Source: Alphaproteobacteria bacterium HGW-Alphaproteobacteria-6 (GTDB lineage Bacteria > Pseudomonadota > Alphaproteobacteria > Rhodobacterales > Rhodobacteraceae). Taken from it: a DNA stretch of 44,975 nt. The position numbers and the translations under genes are program-made. Under the pieces are notes generated by a model. That model was not told the DNA's origin. It saw only the letters and a program-made list of their open reading frames with translations, and did no database searches. Every line of letters starts with the position of its first letter. The stretch's first letter is position 1. Location: positions 1-44,975 of the forward strand of contig PHEC01000033.1 of the NCBI GenBank assembly GCA_002841115.1, in the 5' to 3' direction. Positions 7,091-15,093 of this stretch are shown one piece after another.

Positions 7091-8592
7091 GCTGCGGTTC
7101 CTGAAATGGCGGCGATGAAGCTGCTTTCCGAGAATGCGCCGCCGCGGATCTCGGCGCCCGGCCGCTGGTTGGCGAAGGGGATGACACGATGCGCCACGGA
7201 TTCGATTTCCAGAAGGTCGGACGAGGCGATGACGATCCCCATCCCGGCTGCGGCCAGACGGCGCATCTCGGCATAGATCTCGCCCTTGGCGCCGATATCG
7301 ACGCCTTCGCTCGGCTCGACGAAGATCATCACCCGATAGCGGCCTTCGGCGCCGTAAAGCCATTTGCCGATCGAGATCTTCTGCTTGTTGCCGCCGGACA
7401 GCTCTTTCAGCATCTGCCCGGAGGACTGCGCCTTGACGGTCATCAGCCGCAGCACGCGGCCGGCCTCGGCCTCTTCGCGGCGCGGCGACAGGACGCCGCA
7501 ACCAAGGCTGCCGTGCTGCGGATGCACCATGGCGAGGTTCTCGCGCAGCGTCCAGTCACCGATCAGGGCGTTTTCCATGCGGTGATCCGGCACCAGCGCG
7601 ATGCCGGCGGCCTGCATCCGGTGCGGCGACCCCGGCCTGACCGGGCGGCCTGCCACCTCAAGCGCCGCGCATTTCACGCCGGCGCCGTTGTGCAACGAGC
7701 GGGCGAAACCGAAGTGCCCGGCGCCGGTCAGGCCGATCAGCCCGACGATCTCGCCCGCGCGCAGGGTGAAGTCCGGCACCTGCACCGCACCCACCGACCA
7801 GTCGCGCAGACGCAGCACCACCGGGCCATGCGCCGCGGCGATATCGGCGGTCTTCAGCCGCGCGCCCCCGGCGCGGCGCAGCATCAGCGCGACCATCTCA
7901 TCCTCCGACAGGTCGGACGCCGGCCTAGTGCAGATGTGGCGGCCATCGCGCAGCACCGTGACGGTATCGGACAGGGCGCTGATCTCGCTGAGGAAATGGC
8001 TGACCAGCACGACGCCCACACCGCGCCCGGGCAGGCTGCGGATGATCTGCCAGAGCTGCTGCTTTTCCTGCGCGGGCAAGGTGGCCGTCGGCTCGTCAAG
8101 GATGACGATCCGCGGGCTTCCCCGCAGGGCGCGGACAATCTCGATCACCTTGCGGTCGGCCATCGGCAGGTCGCCGACCGGGCGGGACAGGTCGATCCTC
8201 AGCTTCGGAAACCATGTCTGCATCAGTGCCGTCGCCTGCTGGCGCAACGCCCGGGCGCGGATCAGCACCCCGCCCAGGCGCGGCTCATGGCCGAGCAGGA
8301 TGTTCTCGGCCCCGTTCAGCCCGGGCACCAGGCTGCCCTCCTGGCTGACATGGGCGATGCCCTGGGTCAGCGCCCCGTGCGGCGACCCGAGGCGCACCGG
8401 CCGGCCGCCGATCTCGATCCGGCCGCGGGTCGGTTGCAGACTGCCACCCAGCACGTTGACCAGTGTCGACTTGCCGGCGCCGTTCTCGCCGACAAGGCCA
8501 TGCACTTCGTCGCCGCGAAAGCCGACGCTGACGCCATCCAGCGCCCGGGTGCCGGGGAACTGCACGACGATGTCGGTCAGGCGAATGTCCAT
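7087..8592 (-). CDS. Sugar ABC transporter ATP-binding protein, double-domain (RbsA/MglA-like)
   Basis: A 501-residue protein with two tandem nucleotide-binding domains, as in ribose and galactose importers. Domain 1 has a clean Walker A (GENGAGKST) and Walker B (VILDEPTAT) but a degenerate signature (LPMADRK). Domain 2 has a normal signature (LSGGNKQK) but a degenerate Walker A-like loop (GLTGAGHFG) and a Walker B where the usual aspartate is replaced (FVEPSEG instead of xDEPTxG). The complementary defects would leave mainly one competent ATP site per dimer. An AGGGACAGC ribosome site precedes ATG 8592. It powers import for the permease with which it overlaps. Confidence 0.93.
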   Translation of the reverse strand: MDIRLTDIVVQFPGTRALDGVSVGFRGDEVHGLVGENGAGKSTLVNVLGGSLQPTRGRIEIGGRPVRLGSPHGALTQGIAHVSQEGSLVPGLNGAENILLGHEPRLGGVLIRARALRQQATALMQTWFPKLRIDLSRPVGDLPMADRKVIEIVRALRGSPRIVILDEPTATLPAQEKQQLWQIIRSLPGRGVGVVLVSHFLSEISALSDTVTVLRDGRHICTRPASDLSEDEMVALMLRRAGGARLKTADIAAAHGPVVLRLRDWSVGAVQVPDFTLRAGEIVGLIGLTGAGHFGFARSLHNGAGVKCAALEVAGRPVRPGSPHRMQAAGIALVPDHRMENALIGDWTLRENLAMVHPQHGSLGCGVLSPRREEAEAGRVLRLMTVKAQSSGQMLKELSGGNKQKISIGKWLYGAEGRYRVMIFVEPSEGVDIGAKGEIYAEMRRLAAAGMGIVIASSDLLEIESVAHRVIPFANQRPGAEIRGGAFSESSFIAAISGTAA

Positions 8593-8645
8593 GCTGTCCC
8601 TGTTCAGGTGCAGAAAGGTGATGCCGGGGCAAGGGTGCAGGCCCC

Positions 8646-8676
8646 GCGGCAGGGGGGGCGCCCCCCTCCCCGCCGC
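8646..8676. other. GC-rich intercistronic hairpin between binding-protein and ATPase genes
   Basis: The palindrome GGGGGGCGCCCCCC (8653-8666) is flanked by GCGGC (8646-8650) and GCCGC (8672-8676), giving a very stable stem. There is no T-run in the minus direction, so it is not a full intrinsic terminator. Such structures after a binding-protein gene usually protect that transcript from 3' decay and lower expression of the ATPase and permease; here that is an inference. Confidence 0.5.
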
Positions 8677-8697
8677 CCTGGCCCCGGCAGGGTCGGC

Positions 8698-9645
8698 TTA
8701 CATGAAGTCCTTGCAGTTCTGCTTGGTGATCAGCGGCGCGTCCATGTAGACGATGGCGCTGGGGATCACCTCGGCGGCGGGCTTGCCATCGACGACGATG
8801 GCCTCGATCCACGCACCGACCTGCGCGCCCATCTTCTCGAAGGGCTGCCCGACGGTGGCGATCATCTGGCTGTCCGGCTTGCAGACTTCGGCAATCGCCT
8901 GCGGGTGGCCGTCGATGCCGATCACCTTGACATCGCTCAGGCCGGCCGCATTCAGCACATTGACCACTGCCTGGGCCGGTTCATCCCAGGGCGCCCAGAC
9001 GGCATCGATCTCGCCGCCGAAGCGGGCCGAGAAGTCTTCCATCGTGCGGTTGGTGTCCTCGAAGAAGGCGGTATAGTCGATGTTGTGCTCGGCCAGAACC
9101 TTGACGCCCGGATATTCCTTCAGCGCCACTTCCATCACGTCGCCGCGCTTGCGGGTGCCGTGGTGTTCGGCCATCCGGAAGAACACGATGTTGCCCGAGC
9201 CCTTGAGCTGGTCAAGCAGATAGATCGACACGTCGGAGGACATCGCCCAGTTGTTGGTGGTCACGTCCACCACAACCCCGTCCACATAACCCGAATCGAT
9301 GGCAAAGACCGGGATGCCGGCCGCCCTGGCCGCGCCCAGGGCCGCGGCGCTGGCGCGCAGGTCGGCCATGGTGACGATGATGGCGCCGACGCCGCGGCTG
9401 GCCGCATCCTGGATGTTCGATGCCGTCGCCTCGCCCGAGCCGCCGCTGTCAAGGAAGCTGACGTTCCAGTCGGACTTGCCGGTTTCGGCGATCCAGGCCT
9501 CGAAGCCGGCCTTGGTGCGCTGGTCCGACTGTGCGGCGGCGTTCGAGTTGATCATCACGATATCAAGCGCCTGCACTGCACCGGCGCCGCCGAACACGGC
9601 AGCGATCGAGCATGCGGCTGCGATACCGGAAATCCGGTTTTTCAT
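8698..9645 (-). CDS. Sugar ABC transporter periplasmic binding protein (ribose/galactose type)
   Basis: A 315-residue exported protein. The signal peptide is MKNRISGIAAACSIAAVFGG, with cleavage likely after VQA-like residues near 25. The mature part is a type I periplasmic-binding fold: it starts DIVMINSNAAAQ, then IIVTMADLRASA, GIPVFAIDSG, and DVKVIGIDGH near the second domain. The ORF track start is 70 codons too early; ATG 9645 has an AGGGAGGAT ribosome site and begins the signal peptide. It is first in the operon and divergent from the SorC regulator. The ligand is probably a sugar or polyol but cannot be named from sequence. Confidence 0.93.
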   Translation of the reverse strand: MKNRISGIAAACSIAAVFGGAGAVQALDIVMINSNAAAQSDQRTKAGFEAWIAETGKSDWNVSFLDSGGSGEATASNIQDAASRGVGAIIVTMADLRASAAALGAARAAGIPVFAIDSGYVDGVVVDVTTNNWAMSSDVSIYLLDQLKGSGNIVFFRMAEHHGTRKRGDVMEVALKEYPGVKVLAEHNIDYTAFFEDTNRTMEDFSARFGGEIDAVWAPWDEPAQAVVNVLNAAGLSDVKVIGIDGHPQAIAEVCKPDSQMIATVGQPFEKMGAQVGAWIEAIVVDGKPAAEVIPSAIVYMDAPLITKQNCKDFM

Positions 9646-9754
9646 GTGCAAATCCTCCCTGAGCCAGTTATCCGGACAACAGGCGCCGCTGGTCCGGTGC
9701 TGGGCTGAGCCACGCCGGTCCTCTTCCGGCAGGGTCAGGCTGAACCGGGCCATT

Positions 9755-9787
9755 ACAATTGTCAATATTAAATACATTTGCAATTGT
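9755..9787. promoter_or_regulatory. Operator/promoter region between the sugar operon and its SorC-type regulator
   Basis: In the 166-base divergent intergenic region an AT-rich island carries ACAATTG at 9755-9761 and its inverted copy CAATTGT at 9781-9787. A smaller inverted repeat, ATTG-T-CAAT, overlaps the left arm. The surroundings are GC-rich, so the island stands out. It is a natural binding site for the adjacent regulator and could control both directions. Confidence 0.5.
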
Positions 9788-9811
9788 GGGCGAACAAGGA
9801 GAGGCAGGGCG

Positions 9812-10801
9812 ATGCGCTGGAACGGGACGGAACCGGTTGAGGATGACGTGCTCATGGCCCGTGCGGCCTGGCTTTACTACGTCGGCGGGCTGAATCAGGA
9901 AGCGACGGCGAAACGCCTGAACACCACCCGGGCGCGGGTCAACAAGATGCTGTCCGACGCCCGCGAGACCGGCCTGGTCAGCATAACGATCAACCCTGCA
10001 AACGTCGGCCTGCTGCCGGTGGAAGAGTTGATTCGAACCCGCTACGGCCTTGATTTCTGCATCTGTACGCCGGCCCTCGGCCCCGATCCGGGCGACGGGT
10101 CCGCGGCGGTTCTGGCGCCCTTCGCCTTTCGCGCGGTCGGCGCGGCGGCGGCAGCCCATCTGCGCCGCCACCTCTCGGAAGAGCCGAACGCCGTGATCGG
10201 CACCGGTTGGGGCCGCACGCTTGAACAGATGACGCTGCAGATGGCCGGTGTGTCCGCCCCCGGCGCGCGCTTCATCAGCCTGATGGGTTCGCTGACCGCG
10301 AATTCCGCCTACAACCCGTTCGAGGTGGTGCATTCGCTGGCGCGCAGCACCCGGGGCGAGGGCTTCTTTCTTCCCGCCCCGTTCATCGCCGACACGCCCG
10401 AGGCGCGCGCGGTGCTGATCGCGCAGCAATCGGTGCAACATGCGATGGCGCTGGGTCGATCGGCGACGATGGCCTACATTTCCCTTGGTGAATTGCGCGA
10501 AGGCTCGCTGTTGCGCGAACAGGGCATGATCACCGCCGCCGAGATGGCGGACCTGCGCGCCCTCGGGGCGGTGGGCGACACCAACGGGCTGTTCTTCGAC
10601 ATTCAGGGCCGGGCGGTCGCCCATCCCCTGAACCTGCGCACCATCGCGCTCGGGCTTGAGGATCTGCGCAAGATCTCCACGGTGGCGCTGGTTGCCGGGC
10701 GCAGCAAGCTGTCGGCGACCCGCGGCTTTCTGGCCAGCGGAATCGCGCGCGGCCTGATCATCGACGGCGATACCGCAATCGAACTGGCCGACGCGCCGTA
10801 G
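9812..10801 (+). CDS. SorC/DeoR-type sugar-binding transcriptional regulator
   Basis: A 329-residue regulator. An N-terminal helix-turn-helix lies around residues 25-50 (LNQEATAKRLNTTRARVNKML). It is followed by a SorC sugar-binding domain with GTGWGRTLEQM, SLMGSLTANSAYNP and a C-terminal VALVAGRSKLSATRGFL segment. ATG 9812 is used rather than the track start because the upstream 171 codons lie antisense to the binding-protein gene. The gene is divergent from the sugar ABC operon and very probably senses a phosphorylated or free form of that operon's substrate. Confidence 0.9.
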   Translation: MRWNGTEPVEDDVLMARAAWLYYVGGLNQEATAKRLNTTRARVNKMLSDARETGLVSITINPANVGLLPVEELIRTRYGLDFCICTPALGPDPGDGSAAVLAPFAFRAVGAAAAAHLRRHLSEEPNAVIGTGWGRTLEQMTLQMAGVSAPGARFISLMGSLTANSAYNPFEVVHSLARSTRGEGFFLPAPFIADTPEARAVLIAQQSVQHAMALGRSATMAYISLGELREGSLLREQGMITAAEMADLRALGAVGDTNGLFFDIQGRAVAHPLNLRTIALGLEDLRKISTVALVAGRSKLSATRGFLASGIARGLIIDGDTAIELADAP

Positions 10802-10863
10802 GGCGCCTGCCGGCGGGGGTGCCCCGGGGACCAGAAGGCCTTCGGCAGCGGGCCGGCCGGCGA

Positions 10864-11577
10864 TCAGTTCGCGCGCGGGTCGCCGTCGCCGACCACGGCC
10901 AGCCGCCGCTTCAGTTCGGCACCGGCACCAAGGACATGCGCCCTGAGCGCCGCGCAGGCGGGTTCGGCGTCGCGGGCGATGGCGGCCAGGGCAATCGCCT
11001 CATGCTCGGCCAGCGCGGCGCGGCCCGGCGGCGAGGCGGTCGGATAAAGCCGGTGATAACGCTCGGTCATGTTGTGCAGCACCGAACAGAACCCCAAGAG
11101 CACCGGCATCGCGCAACCGCGGATCAGGGTGCGGTGGAAATCGCCATGCGCGGCCTCCCAGGCCTCGTCCGGCTGCGGCCCCTCCCCCTCTGGTCCGGCC
11201 CTCTCTGGCCCGGCGGCCGCCCGGCCGAGAAGGTGCAGCGCCCGCATCACGTCGCTTTCCCAGTCCAGATCGCCGCGCCCGATGCTGGCACGCAACGCGA
11301 TGACCTCGCATTCGGCGCGCAGTTCCGTCACCTCGTCGAGGTTCGCCATCGACACCGGCGCGACCCGGTAGCCGCGCTGATCCTCGAAGGTCACCAACCC
11401 GTCGGCGACCAGCCGCGCCACCGCCTCGCGCAGCGGGCTGATCGAGATGTCGTGGCGTTCGCGCAGCCGGTCGAGGTTGATCCGCGCCCCCGGCGCAAGC
11501 TCGCCGCGCAGGATGGCCTGGCGCAGGGTCGCCGAGATCCGGCTGGACAGGGTTTCCTTGCGGGGTGGCTCTGCCAT
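10864..11577 (-). CDS. GntR family transcriptional regulator, FCD (FadR-type) subfamily, copy 1
   Basis: A 237-residue protein with an N-terminal winged helix-turn-helix (LSSRISATLRQAILRGELAP, then ISISPLREAVARLVADGL) and a C-terminal all-helical FCD ligand domain. FCD metal/ligand features are E/R in TELRAECE, H in HGDFHRTLI and H in HEAIALAAI. ATG 11577 is chosen over the longer track start because GGAGG sits just upstream. It converges on the SorC gene and is divergent from a second GntR gene. The two share the phrase EDQRG.-VAP at the same position, so they look like paralogues. It probably controls the nearby TRAP/dehydrogenase operon, but this is inference. Confidence 0.9.
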   Translation of the reverse strand: MAEPPRKETLSSRISATLRQAILRGELAPGARINLDRLRERHDISISPLREAVARLVADGLVTFEDQRGYRVAPVSMANLDEVTELRAECEVIALRASIGRGDLDWESDVMRALHLLGRAAAGPERAGPEGEGPQPDEAWEAAHGDFHRTLIRGCAMPVLLGFCSVLHNMTERYHRLYPTASPPGRAALAEHEAIALAAIARDAEPACAALRAHVLGAGAELKRRLAVVGDGDPRAN

Positions 11578-11723
11578 CCTGGCCTCCGATCCGCGCTGGA
11601 GCATAAATGATGAACCGGCGCCAGACAATGCGAGGCTTGGAAAAATGGATGATTTCTGAAAAGCTGTCCATGACGGGAATCCGCAAAGGATAACCGCCGG
11701 TCCCGCCGCCGGAAGGTATCGTG

Positions 11724-12404
11724 ATGTCGCTGTCGCTGTTCCAGACCACCCATGCCCGCCTGCGCGGCGACATCCTGTCCGGCAGGCTGGCCCCCGGCCA
11801 GCGGCTGCGGCTTGAGGATCTGCACGCCGGCTATGGCGCGTCGGTGCCGACCCTGCGCGAGGTACTGAACCGGCTGGCCTCGGAGGGGCTGGTGGTCAGC
11901 GAGGATCAGCGCGGCTTTGCCGTGGCGCCGATCTCTGCGGCGAACCTGCTGGAGCTGGCGGGTTTGCGCAAGCTGATCGAGGGGCACGCGCTGGAACTGT
12001 CGTTCCGGCGCGGCACGGTGGCCTGGGAAAGCGAGGTGGTGGCCGCGCATCACAAGCTGTCGCGGATCGAGAACCGGCTGATGGCCGGCGAGCCAGCCGA
12101 CCGCGACGAGTGGAAGCGCTATGACTTCGGCTTTCACCAGACCCTGATCGCCGCCTGCGGGTCCGGCGAATTGCTGGCGATCCATCGCGCGGTCTTCGAC
12201 AAGTATCTGCGCTATCAGATGATCTTCCTGACCTTCCGCGGCGCGATAGCCGCGAAGGAACACAAGGCGCTGCTCGAGGCTGCGCTGACGCGCGACATCG
12301 TGACCGCGCGGGCGGTGCTGGACCGTCATGTCGATGGCGGCGTGCAGCACGCGCTGGCAGCCCAGGGTGAGCCGGCGCACCAGCCTGTCAGGGCCGGTGA
12401 GTGA
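11724..12404 (+). CDS. GntR family transcriptional regulator, FCD subfamily, copy 2
   Basis: A 226-residue regulator: winged HTH (FQTTHARLRGDILSGRLAPG, SVPTLREVLNRLASEGLV) followed by an FCD domain (RKLIEGHALELS, FHQTLIAACGS, HKALLEAAL). The start could be GTG 11721 or ATG 11724; GGAAGG upstream is better spaced for the ATG. It is divergent from the other GntR gene with a 146-base intergenic region. Its 3' end overlaps the 3' end of the convergent shikimate-dehydrogenase-like gene by 17 bases. That suggests a long-standing association with the TRAP operon, which it may regulate. Confidence 0.9.
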   Translation: MSLSLFQTTHARLRGDILSGRLAPGQRLRLEDLHAGYGASVPTLREVLNRLASEGLVVSEDQRGFAVAPISAANLLELAGLRKLIEGHALELSFRRGTVAWESEVVAAHHKLSRIENRLMAGEPADRDEWKRYDFGFHQTLIAACGSGELLAIHRAVFDKYLRYQMIFLTFRGAIAAKEHKALLEAALTRDIVTARAVLDRHVDGGVQHALAAQGEPAHQPVRAGE

Positions 12405-13272
12405 TGACGCCGCGCACCCAGTCCTGATCCGGCCTCGCCCCGGTGAAGATCGCGAAGGCCTGCACGCCCTGGTGGAAATAGAGATCAAAGCCCGACAGGA
12501 AGGCGGCACCCAGCCGCTCGACCTGGGCACGAAACCGGGTGTGTTCCGGGGTGTAGACCGCATCGAAGGCCCAGCCCGGCGCCCCCCGGACCTGATCCGG
12601 CAGCGCCGACCCGGGCCGGCCCTCCATGCCGAGCGGCGTGCAGTTCACCACCCCGTCAAGGCCGGACAGGTCGGCGACCGCCCCGGCCCCGGCCGCGCCG
12701 GTCGTCACCGCGGGATACTGGCCGCGCAGCGCAGTCGCCAGCGCCGCCACCTTGGCCGGGTCGGTGTCGTGCAGCAGGATCGCGCGCGCCCCGAGATCGG
12801 CCAGGCCGAAGGCCACCGCCCTGCCGACGCCGCCGGTGCCGAGCAGCAGCACCCGGCCCGGCGACCGGTCGGCGAACTGCGCCCGGAACGCGGCGACAAA
12901 GCCGGTGCAGTCGGTGTTGTAGGCGCGCGGCCCGCCGGCTGCGAAACGCACCGTGTTGGCCGAGCCCATCGCCGCCACCACCGGATCGCCGGGCGGAACC
13001 AGCCGGGCGGCCTCTTCCTTGTAGGGATAGGTGACGTTGACGCCGTCGAACCCCGACCGGGCGCAATGCTCCAGCATCGTGGCAAAGCTCCTGTCGTGCT
13101 CGGCCGGGATCAGAAGATCATAGCTGGCATTGCCACCGACCGACAGCGCGCAGACCGCATGCAGCACCGGCGAGCGCGAGGCGACGATATTGCCGCCGAT
13201 CAGGCCCAGCCGCCAGGTCCGGCCTGCCGGACCGTCCGCGCGCTCCGGGTCGGCAGGGGCGGGTGCGGTCAT
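12388..13272 (-). CDS. Shikimate/quinate dehydrogenase family protein (AroE-like, probably NAD-dependent)
   Basis: A 294-residue AroE-family dehydrogenase. Substrate-site motifs are SRSPVLH (the SxSPxxH motif), NVTYPYKE (catalytic lysine), ANTV and NTDCTGF. The Rossmann loop is GTGGVG. After the second strand it has HDTDPAK instead of the NRT motif of biosynthetic NADP-dependent AroE. That is the pattern of catabolic NAD-using quinate/shikimate dehydrogenases. It overlaps the TRAP large permease by ATGA and is last in that operon, which also suggests catabolism of an imported hydroxy acid. It is not assigned as the biosynthetic aroE. Confidence 0.85.
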   Translation of the reverse strand: MTAPAPADPERADGPAGRTWRLGLIGGNIVASRSPVLHAVCALSVGGNASYDLLIPAEHDRSFATMLEHCARSGFDGVNVTYPYKEEAARLVPPGDPVVAAMGSANTVRFAAGGPRAYNTDCTGFVAAFRAQFADRSPGRVLLLGTGGVGRAVAFGLADLGARAILLHDTDPAKVAALATALRGQYPAVTTGAAGAGAVADLSGLDGVVNCTPLGMEGRPGSALPDQVRGAPGWAFDAVYTPEHTRFRAQVERLGAAFLSGFDLYFHQGVQAFAIFTGARPDQDWVRGVITHRP

Positions 13273-14564
13273 TGGTTGTATCCAAGCAGCCGGGGAAGAA
13301 AAAGCACGAGGTCGGGGAAGGCGACCAGCACCGCCAGCGCCACGAGCAGCACCGCCAGGAACGGCAGGACACCGCGGACGATCTCCCTGATCGGGATGCC
13401 GGTCACCGCGTTGATCACGAAGATCAGGATGCCGTAGGGCGGGGTGATCAGCCCGATCATCGTGTTGACCACGGCAAAGACGCCGAAGTGCACCAGATCG
13501 ATGCCCAGCACCCGTGCCGTGGGAATGAACAAAGGCAGCACCACCAGAATGATCGTGCCGCCGTCAAGAAGCATCCCGAGCACCAGCAGCAGGATGTTGA
13601 ACCCGATCAGGAATTCCACCTTGCCGACATCGCGCGCCGCCAGCCAGTCGGCCAGCGCGTCGGGGATCCGCTCGGTCGAGACGATATAGTTGAAGATCAG
13701 CGCCGAGCCGATGACGATGCCGACCGTCGCCGCCTGCCGGGCACTGTCGGAAAAGACACCCCAGAGGCCGCGCGGGCTGAGCTGACGGTAAAACAGCATC
13801 GACAGCACCAGCGCGTAAAGTGCGGCGATGGCGGCGGCCTCGGTCGGGGTGACGGCGCCGCCGTAGATGCCGCCCAGCAGGATCACCGGCAGCATCAGCA
13901 CCGGAAATGCCCGCACCGTCAGCCCCGGAATCGCTTGCAGCGGCACCGGTTCCTGACGGATCATCTCGTTCCGGCCGGCCAGGGCATAGTTCATCGCCGC
14001 CAGGACCAGGGCCATCATCAGCCCGGGCAGCACGCCGGCCAGGAACAGATAGCCCACCGACTGATCCGAGATCAGCGCATACATCACCATCGGGATCGAC
14101 GGCGGGATGATCGGCCCGATGGTGGCCGAGGCGGCGGTGATCCCGGCGGCATAGCCGCGCCTGTAGCGCCCGTCCCTGGTCATCAGCCCGATGATCATCT
14201 TGCCCGGACCCGCCGCATCGGCCACCGCCGATCCCGACATGCCGGCGAAGATCACCGAGACCGCGATGTTGACATGGCCCAGCCCACCGCGGAACCGCCC
14301 GACGATGGCATTGCAGAAATCCAGAAGCCGGTCCGAGATCGACCCGGCATTCATGATGTTGGCGGCGACGATGAACAGCGGCACCGCCAGCAGGATATAG
14401 CCGTCGTAGATCGACTGGATAAGCTGCTCGCCGGCCAGCGACAGGTCCGACCCGGTCAGCGCCAGATAGGCGATCGCGGCAACCAGCAGCGAATAGCCGA
14501 TCGGCGTGCCGATCGCGGCGACCGCGAAGAGGACCGCAAGGCAGATCAGGAAGGCGGTGCTCAT
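13269..14564 (-). CDS. TRAP transporter large permease (DctM/SiaM-type)
   Basis: A 431-residue membrane protein with about a dozen hydrophobic segments. Family signatures seen are AVPLFIVAANIMNAGSI, GHVNIAVSVIFAGMSGSAVADA, IIPPSIPMVMYA and GLITPPYGI near the C-terminus. It would be the sodium-coupled transport subunit for the binding protein and small permease encoded just upstream. It starts 27 bases after the small permease stop and overlaps the dehydrogenase start. Length is normal for DctM. Confidence 0.95.
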   Translation of the reverse strand: MSTAFLICLAVLFAVAAIGTPIGYSLLVAAIAYLALTGSDLSLAGEQLIQSIYDGYILLAVPLFIVAANIMNAGSISDRLLDFCNAIVGRFRGGLGHVNIAVSVIFAGMSGSAVADAAGPGKMIIGLMTRDGRYRRGYAAGITAASATIGPIIPPSIPMVMYALISDQSVGYLFLAGVLPGLMMALVLAAMNYALAGRNEMIRQEPVPLQAIPGLTVRAFPVLMLPVILLGGIYGGAVTPTEAAAIAALYALVLSMLFYRQLSPRGLWGVFSDSARQAATVGIVIGSALIFNYIVSTERIPDALADWLAARDVGKVEFLIGFNILLLVLGMLLDGGTIILVVLPLFIPTARVLGIDLVHFGVFAVVNTMIGLITPPYGILIFVINAVTGIPIREIVRGVLPFLAVLLVALAVLVAFPDLVLFLPRLLGYNQ

Positions 14565-14591
14565 CGGGCTCTGCTCCGCGAATGGGGGGGG

Positions 14592-15092
14592 TCAGTCGAG
14601 CGGATGGTCGCGCTGGTCATGGCCCGGGTCATGGCCCCGGACGATCGCGACGACGCGCCAGGCGTAGCGCAGGATCAAGACCCCGCAGAACACCAGATAG
14701 ATCGAGAATATCCAGATCAGCGGCACCCGCAGCACCGCGGATTTCTTGATCTTGTAGAAGGTCACATAATCCCAGCTGTCGGGCATCGCCGCCACCAGCG
14801 CCACCACGATCACCGCCGCCGACAGCAGCCCATAGATGCGGCGGGTGCCGGGGCGGGCATTCACCACCAGCACGTCGAAGCGGACATGATCCCTTTCGCG
14901 CAGAACGAAGGCGCAGGTGAACAGCACCAGCCACAGCCACAGCGTCAGCGTGACCTCGATCGTCCATCCGACCGAGATCGCGAAGATGTAGCGGGCGGCG
15001 ATCTGAAAGAGGAAGGTGGCGAAGATGGCGGCGAGCATCGCCGCCGCCATCGCCTCGGCCGCCTTCGACAGGGCGGACAGGGCGCGCCCCAT
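14592..15092 (-). CDS. TRAP transporter small permease (DctQ-type)
   Basis: A 166-residue protein with four predicted membrane helices (about residues 15-35, 45-65, 85-105 and 130-150). It carries the DctQ-like segments TIEVTLTLWLWLVLFTCAFVLRERDHVRFD. The track start lies inside the binding-protein gene; ATG 15092 gives a standard length and lies one base after the upstream stop codon. It bridges the periplasmic binding protein and the large permease. Confidence 0.92.
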   Translation of the reverse strand: MGRALSALSKAAEAMAAAMLAAIFATFLFQIAARYIFAISVGWTIEVTLTLWLWLVLFTCAFVLRERDHVRFDVLVVNARPGTRRIYGLLSAAVIVVALVAAMPDSWDYVTFYKIKKSAVLRVPLIWIFSIYLVFCGVLILRYAWRVVAIVRGHDPGHDQRDHPLD

Positions 15093-15093
15093 C

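Noticed and set aside
7189-9708. 839-residue plus-strand ORF
   Set aside because: Antisense to the sugar ATPase and binding-protein genes; no recognisable domain.
10802-10863. Possible bidirectional terminator between the convergent SorC and GntR genes
   Set aside because: Short GC-rich symmetries exist but no clear stem followed by a T-run on either strand.
12388-13272. Calling the AroE-like gene the biosynthetic aroE
   Set aside because: The NADP-specific NRT motif is absent and the gene belongs to a transporter operon, so a catabolic role is more likely.
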